Assembly: GCA_026709745.1 (NCBI GenBank)
Contig: JAPOSJ010000128.1
Location: 1 to 11,618, forward strand
From: Candidatus Dadabacteria bacterium
Lineage (GTDB): Bacteria; Desulfobacterota_D; UBA1144; Nemesobacterales; Nemesobacteraceae
DNA: 11,618 nt
Reading direction: 5' to 3'
How positions within the stretch are numbered: the stretch's first letter is position 1; each line of letters starts with the position of its first letter. A model generated the notes under the pieces. The model searched no databases and was not told the origin of the DNA. It saw nothing but the letters and a program-made list of their open reading frames with translations. Positions 5,372 to 11,225 of the stretch are shown in pieces. The translations under genes and the position numbers were made by a program.

Positions 5372-6367
5372 TCAGTGAACAGTCGAAAGACTGCTGAGCC
5401 TCAGTACCGATATGTCCTGCGAAAGCAGCATGTCCATTATTCTAACGGGCGGCAGGACATCGGTAAGCAGAAGCTGTGTTCTTCCTCCAAGCCCGTTTTT
5501 CAGTGTTCCCTTCGAGCTGTTTTTGCCTAGGATCCTGTTAATGAGGTTTTCTATCTCGGCACCGGGAAGAAAAAGCATGACCGGCATTATCTCGGAGACA
5601 TCCGCGAAAAAATCTTCTGCACCTTCCGCGACAGCTCCCCTCGCTGCGGTCTGCAGGTTAAGAAGGTTTGCGAACCTAGAAAAAGAACCGCCTCCGGGAA
5701 GGTAGGAGAATGTCTGATCCTCAGATGAGATCTCTCCCAGTTCTTTTTCCGATAGCCATAGCAGATCGAGTATGTCCTTGTGGGAGAAACTTCTGCTCTC
5801 TTCCGTGCCACCGTCCGCGTTGAATGTTGCTGCTATTGCGTTTTCTTTCACCGAACCGCCTATTGCGTTCATTTCATCCTTAAGCTGTTTCCTTTGAAGA
5901 AAGCCGAATTTCACGACGCTTGAGTAACTTACGATTTTTTCCTCTGCAGAAAATTTTTCGTTCATGCTGAGAAAGATATTCTCTGTTTTTTCTCGAAGCA
6001 CAGGTTCATCGGAAAGTTCCTTTGCTTCTTTTGCGCTGCCGCAGAGAAAAAAGCAGCTCACCGGCGATTTTATGAGAATCTGCCTTGCTTCCTTGATATT
6101 CCTTGCAGGAAGACATATTCCCCCCAGCGTAAATACAGCAAGTTCAAAAAAAAGACACGACAGGGTACTTGGAGAGAGAACGATGATTTTGCTTCCGGTT
6201 GAGAACCCTGAATTCAGGAGAAAACATGCTATGCTCTCGACCTCGGTAGCCAGGTCTGGCCAAGTGATCTGTTTCCAGCTCCACCCGTCTTTTTTCTGGA
6301 ACAAGAGCTTTGAGCCGTTCTCCTTAGTTCTTTCTAGGAGAAAATTGCGGAAGTTCCTTTCGTTCAT
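5372..6367 (-). CDS. Truncated acyl-CoA synthetase (AMP-binding)-like protein, probable pseudoenzyme
   Basis: The 331-residue protein resembles the N-terminal part of long-chain acyl-CoA synthetases. The opening has W-S-W-K-Q-I-T-W-P-D-L (29-39), then C-F-L-L-N-S-G-F (48-55) and a G-G-I-C-L-P-A turn (82-88), matching the 'iTw-e, A-x-x-L-x-x-x-G, GDrV, Gav-VP' pattern. The ATP-binding P-loop Y-T-S-G-T-T-G-x-P-K-G is replaced by F-N-A-D-G-G-T-E-E-S-R (182-192), still followed by a F-S-H like the usual L-T-H. An S-Y-L-P segment (221-224) matches the usual F-L-P-L-S-H. The protein ends where the Y-G-x-T-E motif is expected, so the adenylate-binding and C-terminal lid domains are missing. There are no internal stops. 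It is very likely inactive as a ligase, and either a pseudoenzyme or an early-stage decayed gene. It stops 3 bases from convergent xseA. Confidence 0.65.
   Translation of the reverse strand: MNERNFRNFLLERTKENGSKLLFQKKDGWSWKQITWPDLATEVESIACFLLNSGFSTGSKIIVLSPSTLSCLFFELAVFTLGGICLPARNIKEARQILIKSPVSCFFLCGSAKEAKELSDEPVLREKTENIFLSMNEKFSAEEKIVSYSSVVKFGFLQRKQLKDEMNAIGGSVKENAIAATFNADGGTEESRSFSHKDILDLLWLSEKELGEISSEDQTFSYLPGGGSFSRFANLLNLQTAARGAVAEGAEDFFADVSEIMPVMLFLPGAEIENLINRILGKNSSKGTLKNGLGGRTQLLLTDVLPPVRIMDMLLSQDISVLRLSSLSTVH
5380..5393. other. GAAA-tetraloop hairpin between convergent genes
   Basis: CAGTC-GAAA-GACTG forms a 5-bp stem closed by a GNRA-type loop, with a further TCAG/CTGA pairing (5372-5375 with 5394-5397) across a bulge. 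It covers the last codons of the acyl-CoA-synthetase-like gene and starts 11 bases after the xseA stop. No U-tract follows, so a terminator role is uncertain. Confidence 0.3.
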
Positions 6368-6455
6368 ATTTGTTCCGGTCCGCCTTTATGGATAGTGATT
6401 CGGGTAGAATTAGAAACTATAACTTAACCGGTTTGCGCGTGGTGGTAGCGAATTT

Positions 6456-7811
6456 ATGAAAAGGGAACTGGATTTTGAGAAGGAAAATTTTGCAGGGGCT
6501 CTTGAGATAGTAAAAACCCTCAGGCAAAAGGGGCATGAAGCTTTTTTCGTGGGCGGATGCGTGCGCGATGCCCTGCTCGGCATTCCGTGTGACGAGATAG
6601 ATATAGCTACAAGCGCCACTCCCTCTCAGGTTAGGGGGGTCTTTGCGAAGACCGTTGCTGTGGGAGAAAGCTTCGGAGTTGTGCTTGTTATAAATGGGGA
6701 CATTAACTTTGAGGTCGCCACTTTTCGCAGGGAATCGGCTTATGGAGACGGAAGACATCCCGAGAGCGTTCATTACACGAAAAGTCCGCAAGAGGATGTA
6801 AGGAGAAGGGATTTTACTATAAACGGGTTGCTTTATGACCCAGTTTCTTTTGAGCTTTACGATTATGTGGGTGGTCTTGAGGATATTGAGGGTGGGATTA
6901 TTAGGACAATAGGGGATCCGGAGAAAAGGCTCAGTGAGGACAGGCTGAGGATGATGAGAGCGGTGCGGTTTGCAACCTGTCTCAGTTTTAAGCTTGATGC
7001 GGCGTCATACTCGGCCATACGCGATCTGGCTTCGGGAATATCCTCTGTAAGCGGGGAGAGAATGCGAGATGAACTTGTTAAGATACTCACACGCCGAAAT
7101 CCCGGCGATGGACTTAGGCTTCTTAGCTCATGTGATCTTCTTAGCCACTTTCTTCCAGAAGTGGAATGTATGCACGGGGTGCGCCAGCCCCCGGAGTTCC
7201 ACCCTGAAGGGGATGTTTTTGAGCATACATGCCTTGTGATGGATATGCTTTACCGCAACACCGAAGGCAGCTACTCGGGGGAGCTTGCGGTCGCCGCACT
7301 TCTCCACGACGTGGGCAAACCTCCCACCTACACAGAGTCTGACAGGATAAGATTTAACGGACATGACAGGGTGGGAGCCAAGATGTCCGAGGATATCTGT
7401 AGGAGGCTTAGGTTTTCCGGCAAGCAGATAAAGAGAATTTCTGATCTAATTCTAGAGCATCTCAAGTTCAAAGATGTTTTCAATATGAGAGAAAGCACGA
7501 TTAAAAGATTTCTTTCCCTCCCGTACTTTGAAGAACACATGCAGATGCATCTTGCCGACTGCCTGGCAAGTCATGGAAAGACCGATGCTTACGATTTCAT
7601 CAGAGAAAAGATAGAGGAATATGGACGCGAAGAAATAAAGCCTCATCCGCTTCTCAGCGGGCGGGATCTTATAGACCTTGGCTACTCTCCCGGCCCGGTT
7701 TTCTCGGAAATACTGGGACAGGTCGAGGAACTGCAGCTTGAAAACAGACTCTCCTCGAAGGAAAAGGCCATAGAATTTGTTCTCGAGAATTATTCCGGCA
7801 ACTTTGATTAG
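6456..7811 (+). CDS. cca: tRNA CCA-adding / poly(A) polymerase-type nucleotidyltransferase with HD domain
   Basis: Class II nucleotidyltransferases of this type add or repair the 3' CCA of tRNA; close relatives polyadenylate RNA. The 451-residue protein has G-G-C-V-R-D-A-L-L-G (33-42), the metal motif E-I-D-I-A-T-S-A (47-54), R-R-D-F-T-I-N-G-L-L-Y-D-P (117-129), a D-P-x-x-R-x-x-E-D-x-L-R-M-x-R-A-x-R-F block (154-172) and E-R-x-R-D-E (201-206). An HD phosphohydrolase domain follows, with H257 and L-L-H-D-V-G-K-P (282-289). Its length and HD domain fit the bacterial CCA enzyme with associated phosphatase activity. The first metal carboxylate, usually Asp, is Glu47 here. Sequence alone does not securely separate CCA-adding from poly(A) activity. 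The gene is monocistronic, divergent from the acyl-CoA-synthetase-like gene, with no strong ribosome-binding site. Confidence 0.92.
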   Translation: MKRELDFEKENFAGALEIVKTLRQKGHEAFFVGGCVRDALLGIPCDEIDIATSATPSQVRGVFAKTVAVGESFGVVLVINGDINFEVATFRRESAYGDGRHPESVHYTKSPQEDVRRRDFTINGLLYDPVSFELYDYVGGLEDIEGGIIRTIGDPEKRLSEDRLRMMRAVRFATCLSFKLDAASYSAIRDLASGISSVSGERMRDELVKILTRRNPGDGLRLLSSCDLLSHFLPEVECMHGVRQPPEFHPEGDVFEHTCLVMDMLYRNTEGSYSGELAVAALLHDVGKPPTYTESDRIRFNGHDRVGAKMSEDICRRLRFSGKQIKRISDLILEHLKFKDVFNMRESTIKRFLSLPYFEEHMQMHLADCLASHGKTDAYDFIREKIEEYGREEIKPHPLLSGRDLIDLGYSPGPVFSEILGQVEELQLENRLSSKEKAIEFVLENYSGNFD

Positions 7812-8254
7812 CAACTGTATTCCAGAGTTCCCCTACAGTATAGATTTGGAGAATCTTTTGTTTCTGTGTCGGGGAGACATGCCTATAGAAACCGTAGGAT
7901 CGGCCCTCTCAACTCAACATTGCATAGAGTGGTACGGATGGAAGGCACATTCGGCGATTGAGACTGTCGAAATGCGGCGTTTCCTGAATGCGACTGTTCT
8001 ATATCCGAGCCGAGTTTTACAGGGACTCTTCGGGCCGTCTGCAGAAGTATTTTAGGTGTATTTGATTTTATGATCTGTCTATCATGAAAAAGACATTTGA
8101 GTAAGGGCGGAAGTTACAGCTACGGCGATACAATTCATGACCACACTTTAAATATGTTCTTGCAGAACGGCTCTTTCGGGTGGTTAACGTGACGTGTGTA
8201 GATAAGAGGACGGAATGTACAGATAGAGTTTACTTTCCGTGTTTTCTGGCAATA
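7812..8254. other. Gene-free spacer between cca and the atp operon terminator
   Basis: No convincing gene is seen on either strand. The plus-strand frame ending at 8055 continues from inside cca; a possible ATG at 7879 with an upstream GGGGAG would give 58 codons that match nothing I recognise and use CGA/CGG/CGT arginine codons more than the neighbours. Small hairpins are present: ACTGTA/TACAGT (7814-7839), AGATT/AATCT followed by TTTTGTTT (7842-7863), which could be a weak cca terminator, and GTTCT/AGAAC near 8156-8168. No tRNA T-loop or known riboswitch pattern was noticed. A small RNA or decayed gene cannot be excluded. Confidence 0.5.
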
Positions 8255-8296
8255 AAAAACGGGGAATAACGTTTCATCGCGCCGTCCCCCGTTTTT
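8255..8296. terminator. Rho-independent terminator of the atp operon (bidirectional form)
   Basis: AAAAACGGGG (8255-8264) pairs perfectly with CCCCGTTTTT (8287-8296), giving a 10-bp stem with a 22-base loop. On the minus strand, after the atpE stop at 8309, the GC part is followed by a U-run, as expected for an intrinsic terminator. A U-run also follows on the plus strand, so it could stop transcription from both sides. Confidence 0.85.
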
Positions 8297-8308
8297 ATGG
8301 TGTGTGCG

Positions 8309-8635
8309 TCAGATTTTCCCCTGGAGCAGAAATGCTATCAGCAGAGCGTAGATTACCAGAGACTCGATCAGGGCGAGACCGATAATCATGGGCGTCTGAA
8401 TCTTTGCTGCAGCACCTGGGTTTCTGGCTATGCCGTCAACGGCGGAAGCCGTTGCGATTCCCTGACCTATTCCCGCTACGCCCACGGCTATGCCTATGCC
8501 TATGCCGGCGGCGATTCCAATGCCCATCTTCGCCAAATCTCCCATACCCCCTTCAGTCGCGGCAAACGCGTCGGGAACAAAAGCACCGAACGAAGCCAGT
8601 GCCGCAAGACCTATAAAAGAAAACAACCTTTTCAT
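8309..8635 (-). CDS. atpE: F-type ATP synthase subunit c, with leader-like N-terminus
   Basis: Subunit c forms the membrane rotor ring of F0. The mature part (about 30-108) is the usual two-helix hairpin: a Gly/Ile-rich first helix (39-60) with G-I-G-Q-G (55-59), the polar loop A-R-N-P (70-73), and a second helix with the ion-carrying Glu91 in L-I-E-S-L-V-I-Y (89-96). Gln58, Glu91, Ser92 and Tyr96 match ligand positions of the sodium-type c-ring of Ilyobacter tartaricus, but the following Thr is Leu93. Residues 1-26 (M-K-R-L-F, a hydrophobic run, then A-F-A-A) look like a cleavable signal peptide, making 108 residues instead of about 80; some deltaproteobacterial c-subunits have similar leaders. 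A strong AGGAGGT Shine-Dalgarno sequence precedes the ATG. It is the last gene of the operon. Confidence 0.96.
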   Translation of the reverse strand: MKRLFSFIGLAALASFGAFVPDAFAATEGGMGDLAKMGIGIAAGIGIGIAVGVAGIGQGIATASAVDGIARNPGAAAKIQTPMIIGLALIESLVIYALLIAFLLQGKI

Positions 8636-8640
8636 TTCTT

Positions 8641-8647
8641 ACCTCCT
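8641..8647 (-). promoter_or_regulatory. Strong Shine-Dalgarno site of atpE
   Basis: AGGAGGT on the minus strand lies 5 bases before the atpE ATG and is the best ribosome-binding site in the window. It fits the need for many c-subunits per enzyme compared with one AtpB. Confidence 0.85.
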
Positions 8648-8656
8648 AGATTTGTG

Positions 8657-9346
8657 TCAATGTTCATGCGCTTCGGCAAGCGCGATATATATTGTCGAAA
8701 GCATGGTAAATATAAAAGCCTGCAGAAAAGATACGAAAATACCCAGTGCCACAAAAGCCATGGGAATCACTATATGCGTGAGGTTGGTAAACACCCCAAG
8801 CACCATATGATCTCCTGTTATGTTCATGAAAAGTCTGAGAGATAGCGACAGAGGTCTTACCAAATGACTTACAATTTCGATAATCAGCATAAGTGGGGCG
8901 AGAAAAATTACCGGTCCCAGAAAATGCTTGATATAACCAAGCCCGTGCTCCTTTATTCCGTAGTAGTTGTACATGACGAATATGAGAAGTGAGCACGCTA
9001 CGGTGGTATTCAGGTTTCCGGTCGGTGGGAGAAACCCCGGGACCATTCCCAGTAGGTTTGCAAACAGTATGAAGAAGAACGACCCGGCCAGAAGAGGAAA
9101 ATATTTTTTTGCCTTTTCGCGTGACCCAAAAATGTTCTCAATCGTATTGAAAAAGAACTCAAGTCCAACCAGTTCAAAGAAAATGTTAATCGACAGCTTC
9201 TCTTCAGGGATTACGGATTCTTCTCTAGAGTAATGTTTCTTTACCCTCAGGCCGATAAACAGTATGAACAGGACTACTAGCACTGCGCCCAGAATATGGT
9301 CATATTTTATAAGACCGGCAAGAGAAAACCAGCTGAAATGTTCCAT
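8657..9346 (-). CDS. atpB: F-type ATP synthase subunit a
   Basis: Subunit a provides the two ion half-channels against the c-ring. The 229-residue protein has five or six hydrophobic segments, N-L-L-G-M-V-P-G (97-104) with P-T-G-N-L-N-T-T (108-115), and the signature S-L-S-L-R-L-F-M-N (167-175) with the essential Arg171, followed by T-G-D-H (177-180). Q-A-F-I-F (209-213) contains the conserved Gln of the last helix. The residue after L-R-L-F is Met174 where Gly or Ala is usual. The ATG follows the atpI stop by one base (TAA-C-ATG), implying translational coupling; atpE follows after 21 bases. The b-subunit and F1 genes are not in this cluster, so the ATP synthase genes are split. Confidence 0.97.
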   Translation of the reverse strand: MEHFSWFSLAGLIKYDHILGAVLVVLFILFIGLRVKKHYSREESVIPEEKLSINIFFELVGLEFFFNTIENIFGSREKAKKYFPLLAGSFFFILFANLLGMVPGFLPPTGNLNTTVACSLLIFVMYNYYGIKEHGLGYIKHFLGPVIFLAPLMLIIEIVSHLVRPLSLSLRLFMNITGDHMVLGVFTNLTHIVIPMAFVALGIFVSFLQAFIFTMLSTIYIALAEAHEH

Positions 9347-9347
9347 G

Positions 9348-9689
9348 TTAACCCTTAAAACCTTTGCCTATTATTATTATCACTACGGAAGTTAGGCCTA
9401 TGAGTAAACCATATATATTCAGTTTTGCAAATATAAGAAGAGCCGCTATTATCGCGAGCAGCACGAGCATTTTCATAACCACTATGAACATGGAAAACAA
9501 AAGCGAATATCTGTTTTCCGTAAGCACTCTCACGAGGAATCTTATAGCTACGTAATCAAGCAGAAAAAGCAACCCTGCCACCGCTATGCCCACAGCAATC
9601 TCTCTTTGTCCTATTGCGATATTCACCGCGAAAAGGAGCACCGTTAACACAAGGGAAAGTTTCTCAACGCCGAACTCAAGATTCTTCAT
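9348..9689 (-). CDS. atpI: ATP synthase subunit I family protein
   Basis: The 113-residue hydrophobic protein has four predicted membrane helices (about 12-27, 32-48, 63-83 and 88-107) with few charged residues between them. Its length, topology and position immediately before atpB match AtpI (ATP-synt_I, PF03899), a small protein implicated in c-ring assembly and Mg2+ handling but not in the final enzyme. Sequence is poorly conserved in this family, so the call leans on context. The start overlaps the end of the atpZ-like gene by 14 bases and the stop is one base before atpB, so the three are tightly coupled. Confidence 0.75.
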   Translation of the reverse strand: MKNLEFGVEKLSLVLTVLLFAVNIAIGQREIAVGIAVAGLLFLLDYVAIRFLVRVLTENRYSLLFSMFIVVMKMLVLLAIIAALLIFAKLNIYGLLIGLTSVVIIIIGKGFKG

Positions 9690-9864
9690 GATCTTCGTCT
9701 TTTGGGTTCTGCCTAAGTTTCAGGGTGCGTAGAAGCAGGCTAAGTCCCGCAGTTACTCCTCCAACAAGACCTAGCAGGGTAAAGAAAGGGAAATCTGTGT
9801 CAAGTTCTCCATCAATATAGCCTCCGATGAGCAGTCCCGCTATGATGGAAAAAGCGAACTCCAC
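9676..9864 (-). CDS. atpZ: AtpZ/AtpI-type N-terminal F0 accessory protein (start uncertain)
   Basis: The visible 62 residues contain a helix ending A-G-L-L-I-G-G-Y-I-D-G (9-19), D-T-D-F-P-F-F-T (22-29), a second helix L-G-L-V-G-G-V-T-A-G-L-S-L-L (31-44) and a charged tail. This is the two-helix 'G-x-x-x-G-x-x-x-D ... T-x-P' pattern of the AtpZ/ATPase_gene1 family (PF09527), which sits before atpI/atpB and is linked to Mg2+/Ca2+ transport or F0 assembly. The GTG start used here falls inside the first helix and lacks a ribosome-binding site. The frame stays open and helix-like to the in-frame stop at 9961-9963, but has no ATG, GTG or TTG. An ATC at 9901-9903, six bases after GGAG and two bases after the hemL stop, is the best upstream candidate and would give 75 residues. 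Confidence 0.7.
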   Translation of the reverse strand: MEFAFSIIAGLLIGGYIDGELDTDFPFFTLLGLVGGVTAGLSLLLRTLKLRQNPKDEDHEES

Positions 9865-9904
9865 TCCGATTACGATAAAAAAAAGCCAGTTAGAATTTCT
9901 GATT

Positions 9905-11197
9905 CTATTCTCCGCTGCAAACTTCCAGAAGTGCCGCTCGTATGGCCCTAAGCGTCCTGCCTATCTCTTTTTTCGTGTGCACCGCGGATACGAATACACT
10001 TTCAAACTGAGACGGTGGGAACATGACTCCGTTTTGAAGAAGGCTTCTGAAAAATCTCGCGTATCTGGCCGTATCGCATCCAAGTGCCCCGGCATAGTCC
10101 GTTACCCGCTTGGCGGTGAAAAACACGGTGAACATGGAGCCTTCGGAGTTTACTGTCGCCTCTATGCCGAGTTCTGATATTATTCCCCGTATTCCTGATA
10201 CAAGGAATTCTGTCAGGTTTTCAATATGCTTGTAGTTTCTTGCGTCAAGTTTTTTAATGGTTGCGATTCCCGCAGCCATGGCAAGAGGATTTCCTGAGAG
10301 GGTTCCCGCCTGGTACATGGGACCTTCGGGGGAAACCATCCGCATCATGTCCGCGCTGGCCCCGTATGCCCCCACCGGAAGACCTCCTCCTATTATTTTC
10401 CCAAGACACGTTATGTCTGCGGCTGTGCCGAAGCGCTCCTGCGCCCCTCCACGCCCGAGACGAAATCCCGTTATGACTTCATCAAAAATGAGAATCGCTC
10501 CGTGTTTTGCACATGCCAAACGCAGCTTTCCGAGAAAATCTGGCTCGGGTGTCACTACTCCCATGTTTCCTGCCACAGGTTCGATTATCACCCCAGCAAT
10601 TTTCCGAGGGTATCTGGTGAAAAGCTTCTCAACGGAATCCATATCGTTATAACGTGCGAGCAGGGTTTTGTTCACAAACGACTTCGGAACTCCCGCACTG
10701 CTTGGGTTTCCGAAAGTAGTGGCCCCTGAGCCGGATTTTACGAGTAGGAAATCCGAGTGTCCGTGGTAGCATCCCTCGAACTTGATTATGTATTCCCTTG
10801 CCGTTACGGCCCTTGCAAGTCTTATCGCGCTCATGGTCGCCTCGGTGCCCGAGTTAGTAAGACGGACTTTTTCAATCGAGGGAAAACTTTTTGCCACAAG
10901 TAAGGCAAGTTCAGTTTCAAGTTCGCACGGGGCACCAAAACTTGTTCCAAGCGCGAGTCGGCCTTCAACGGCTTTTATTACGGAAGGGTGCGAATGGCCC
11001 AAAATCAGAGGTCCCCATGATGCAACGTAGTCAATGAACTTGTTGCCGTCGGAGTCGTATATGTAAGGACCTTCGGCCCTCGATATGAAAAGTGGAGAAC
11101 CTCCAACAGCCCCAAAAGATCTCACCGGGCTGTTTACTCCGCCCACAAGAACGGTTTTCGCCCTTCGAAAAAGCTTCTCTGAATTGGTGGTTTTCAT
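9905..11197 (-). CDS. hemL: Glutamate-1-semialdehyde 2,1-aminomutase
   Basis: HemL is the PLP enzyme that turns glutamate-1-semialdehyde into 5-aminolevulinate, the second dedicated step of the C5 tetrapyrrole pathway. The 430-residue protein is full length. Motifs are G-G-V-N-S-P-V-R (19-26), N-S-G-T-E-A (115-120), Y-H-G-H-S-D (144-149), I-I-E-P-V-A-G-N (204-211), I-F-D-E-V-I-T-G-F-R (237-246) and C-L-G-K-I-I-G-G-G-L-P-V-G-A-Y-G (264-279), with Lys267 as the PLP Schiff-base lysine. The gene lies 28 bases after the cpoB-like gene and runs straight into the atpZ-like frame, so haem synthesis and F0 appear to share an operon. No clear Shine-Dalgarno sequence is seen. Confidence 0.97.
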   Translation of the reverse strand: MKTTNSEKLFRRAKTVLVGGVNSPVRSFGAVGGSPLFISRAEGPYIYDSDGNKFIDYVASWGPLILGHSHPSVIKAVEGRLALGTSFGAPCELETELALLVAKSFPSIEKVRLTNSGTEATMSAIRLARAVTAREYIIKFEGCYHGHSDFLLVKSGSGATTFGNPSSAGVPKSFVNKTLLARYNDMDSVEKLFTRYPRKIAGVIIEPVAGNMGVVTPEPDFLGKLRLACAKHGAILIFDEVITGFRLGRGGAQERFGTAADITCLGKIIGGGLPVGAYGASADMMRMVSPEGPMYQAGTLSGNPLAMAAGIATIKKLDARNYKHIENLTEFLVSGIRGIISELGIEATVNSEGSMFTVFFTAKRVTDYAGALGCDTARYARFFRSLLQNGVMFPPSQFESVFVSAVHTKKEIGRTLRAIRAALLEVCSGE

Positions 11198-11225
11198 AGG
11201 AGATGGGTTGCCAAAGCCCCGGATT

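Noticed and set aside
6411..6423. TATAAC upstream of cca as a promoter
   Set aside because: No -35 box at an acceptable distance was found.
7777..8055. 92-residue plus-strand frame overlapping the end of cca
   Set aside because: No recognisable family, different arginine codon choice from the neighbours, and its first part lies inside cca in another frame; the ATG at 7879 has a too-close ribosome-binding site.
8469..8520. Tandem DNA repeat (GCCTAT-type units) as a satellite or regulatory repeat
   Set aside because: It encodes the Gly-Ile rich first helix of subunit c and needs no other explanation.
8297..8845. 182-residue plus-strand frame across atpE and atpB
   Set aside because: It is antisense to two certain genes, with a Tyr/Ala/Gly-rich low-complexity product created by the Gly-Ile repeats of AtpE.
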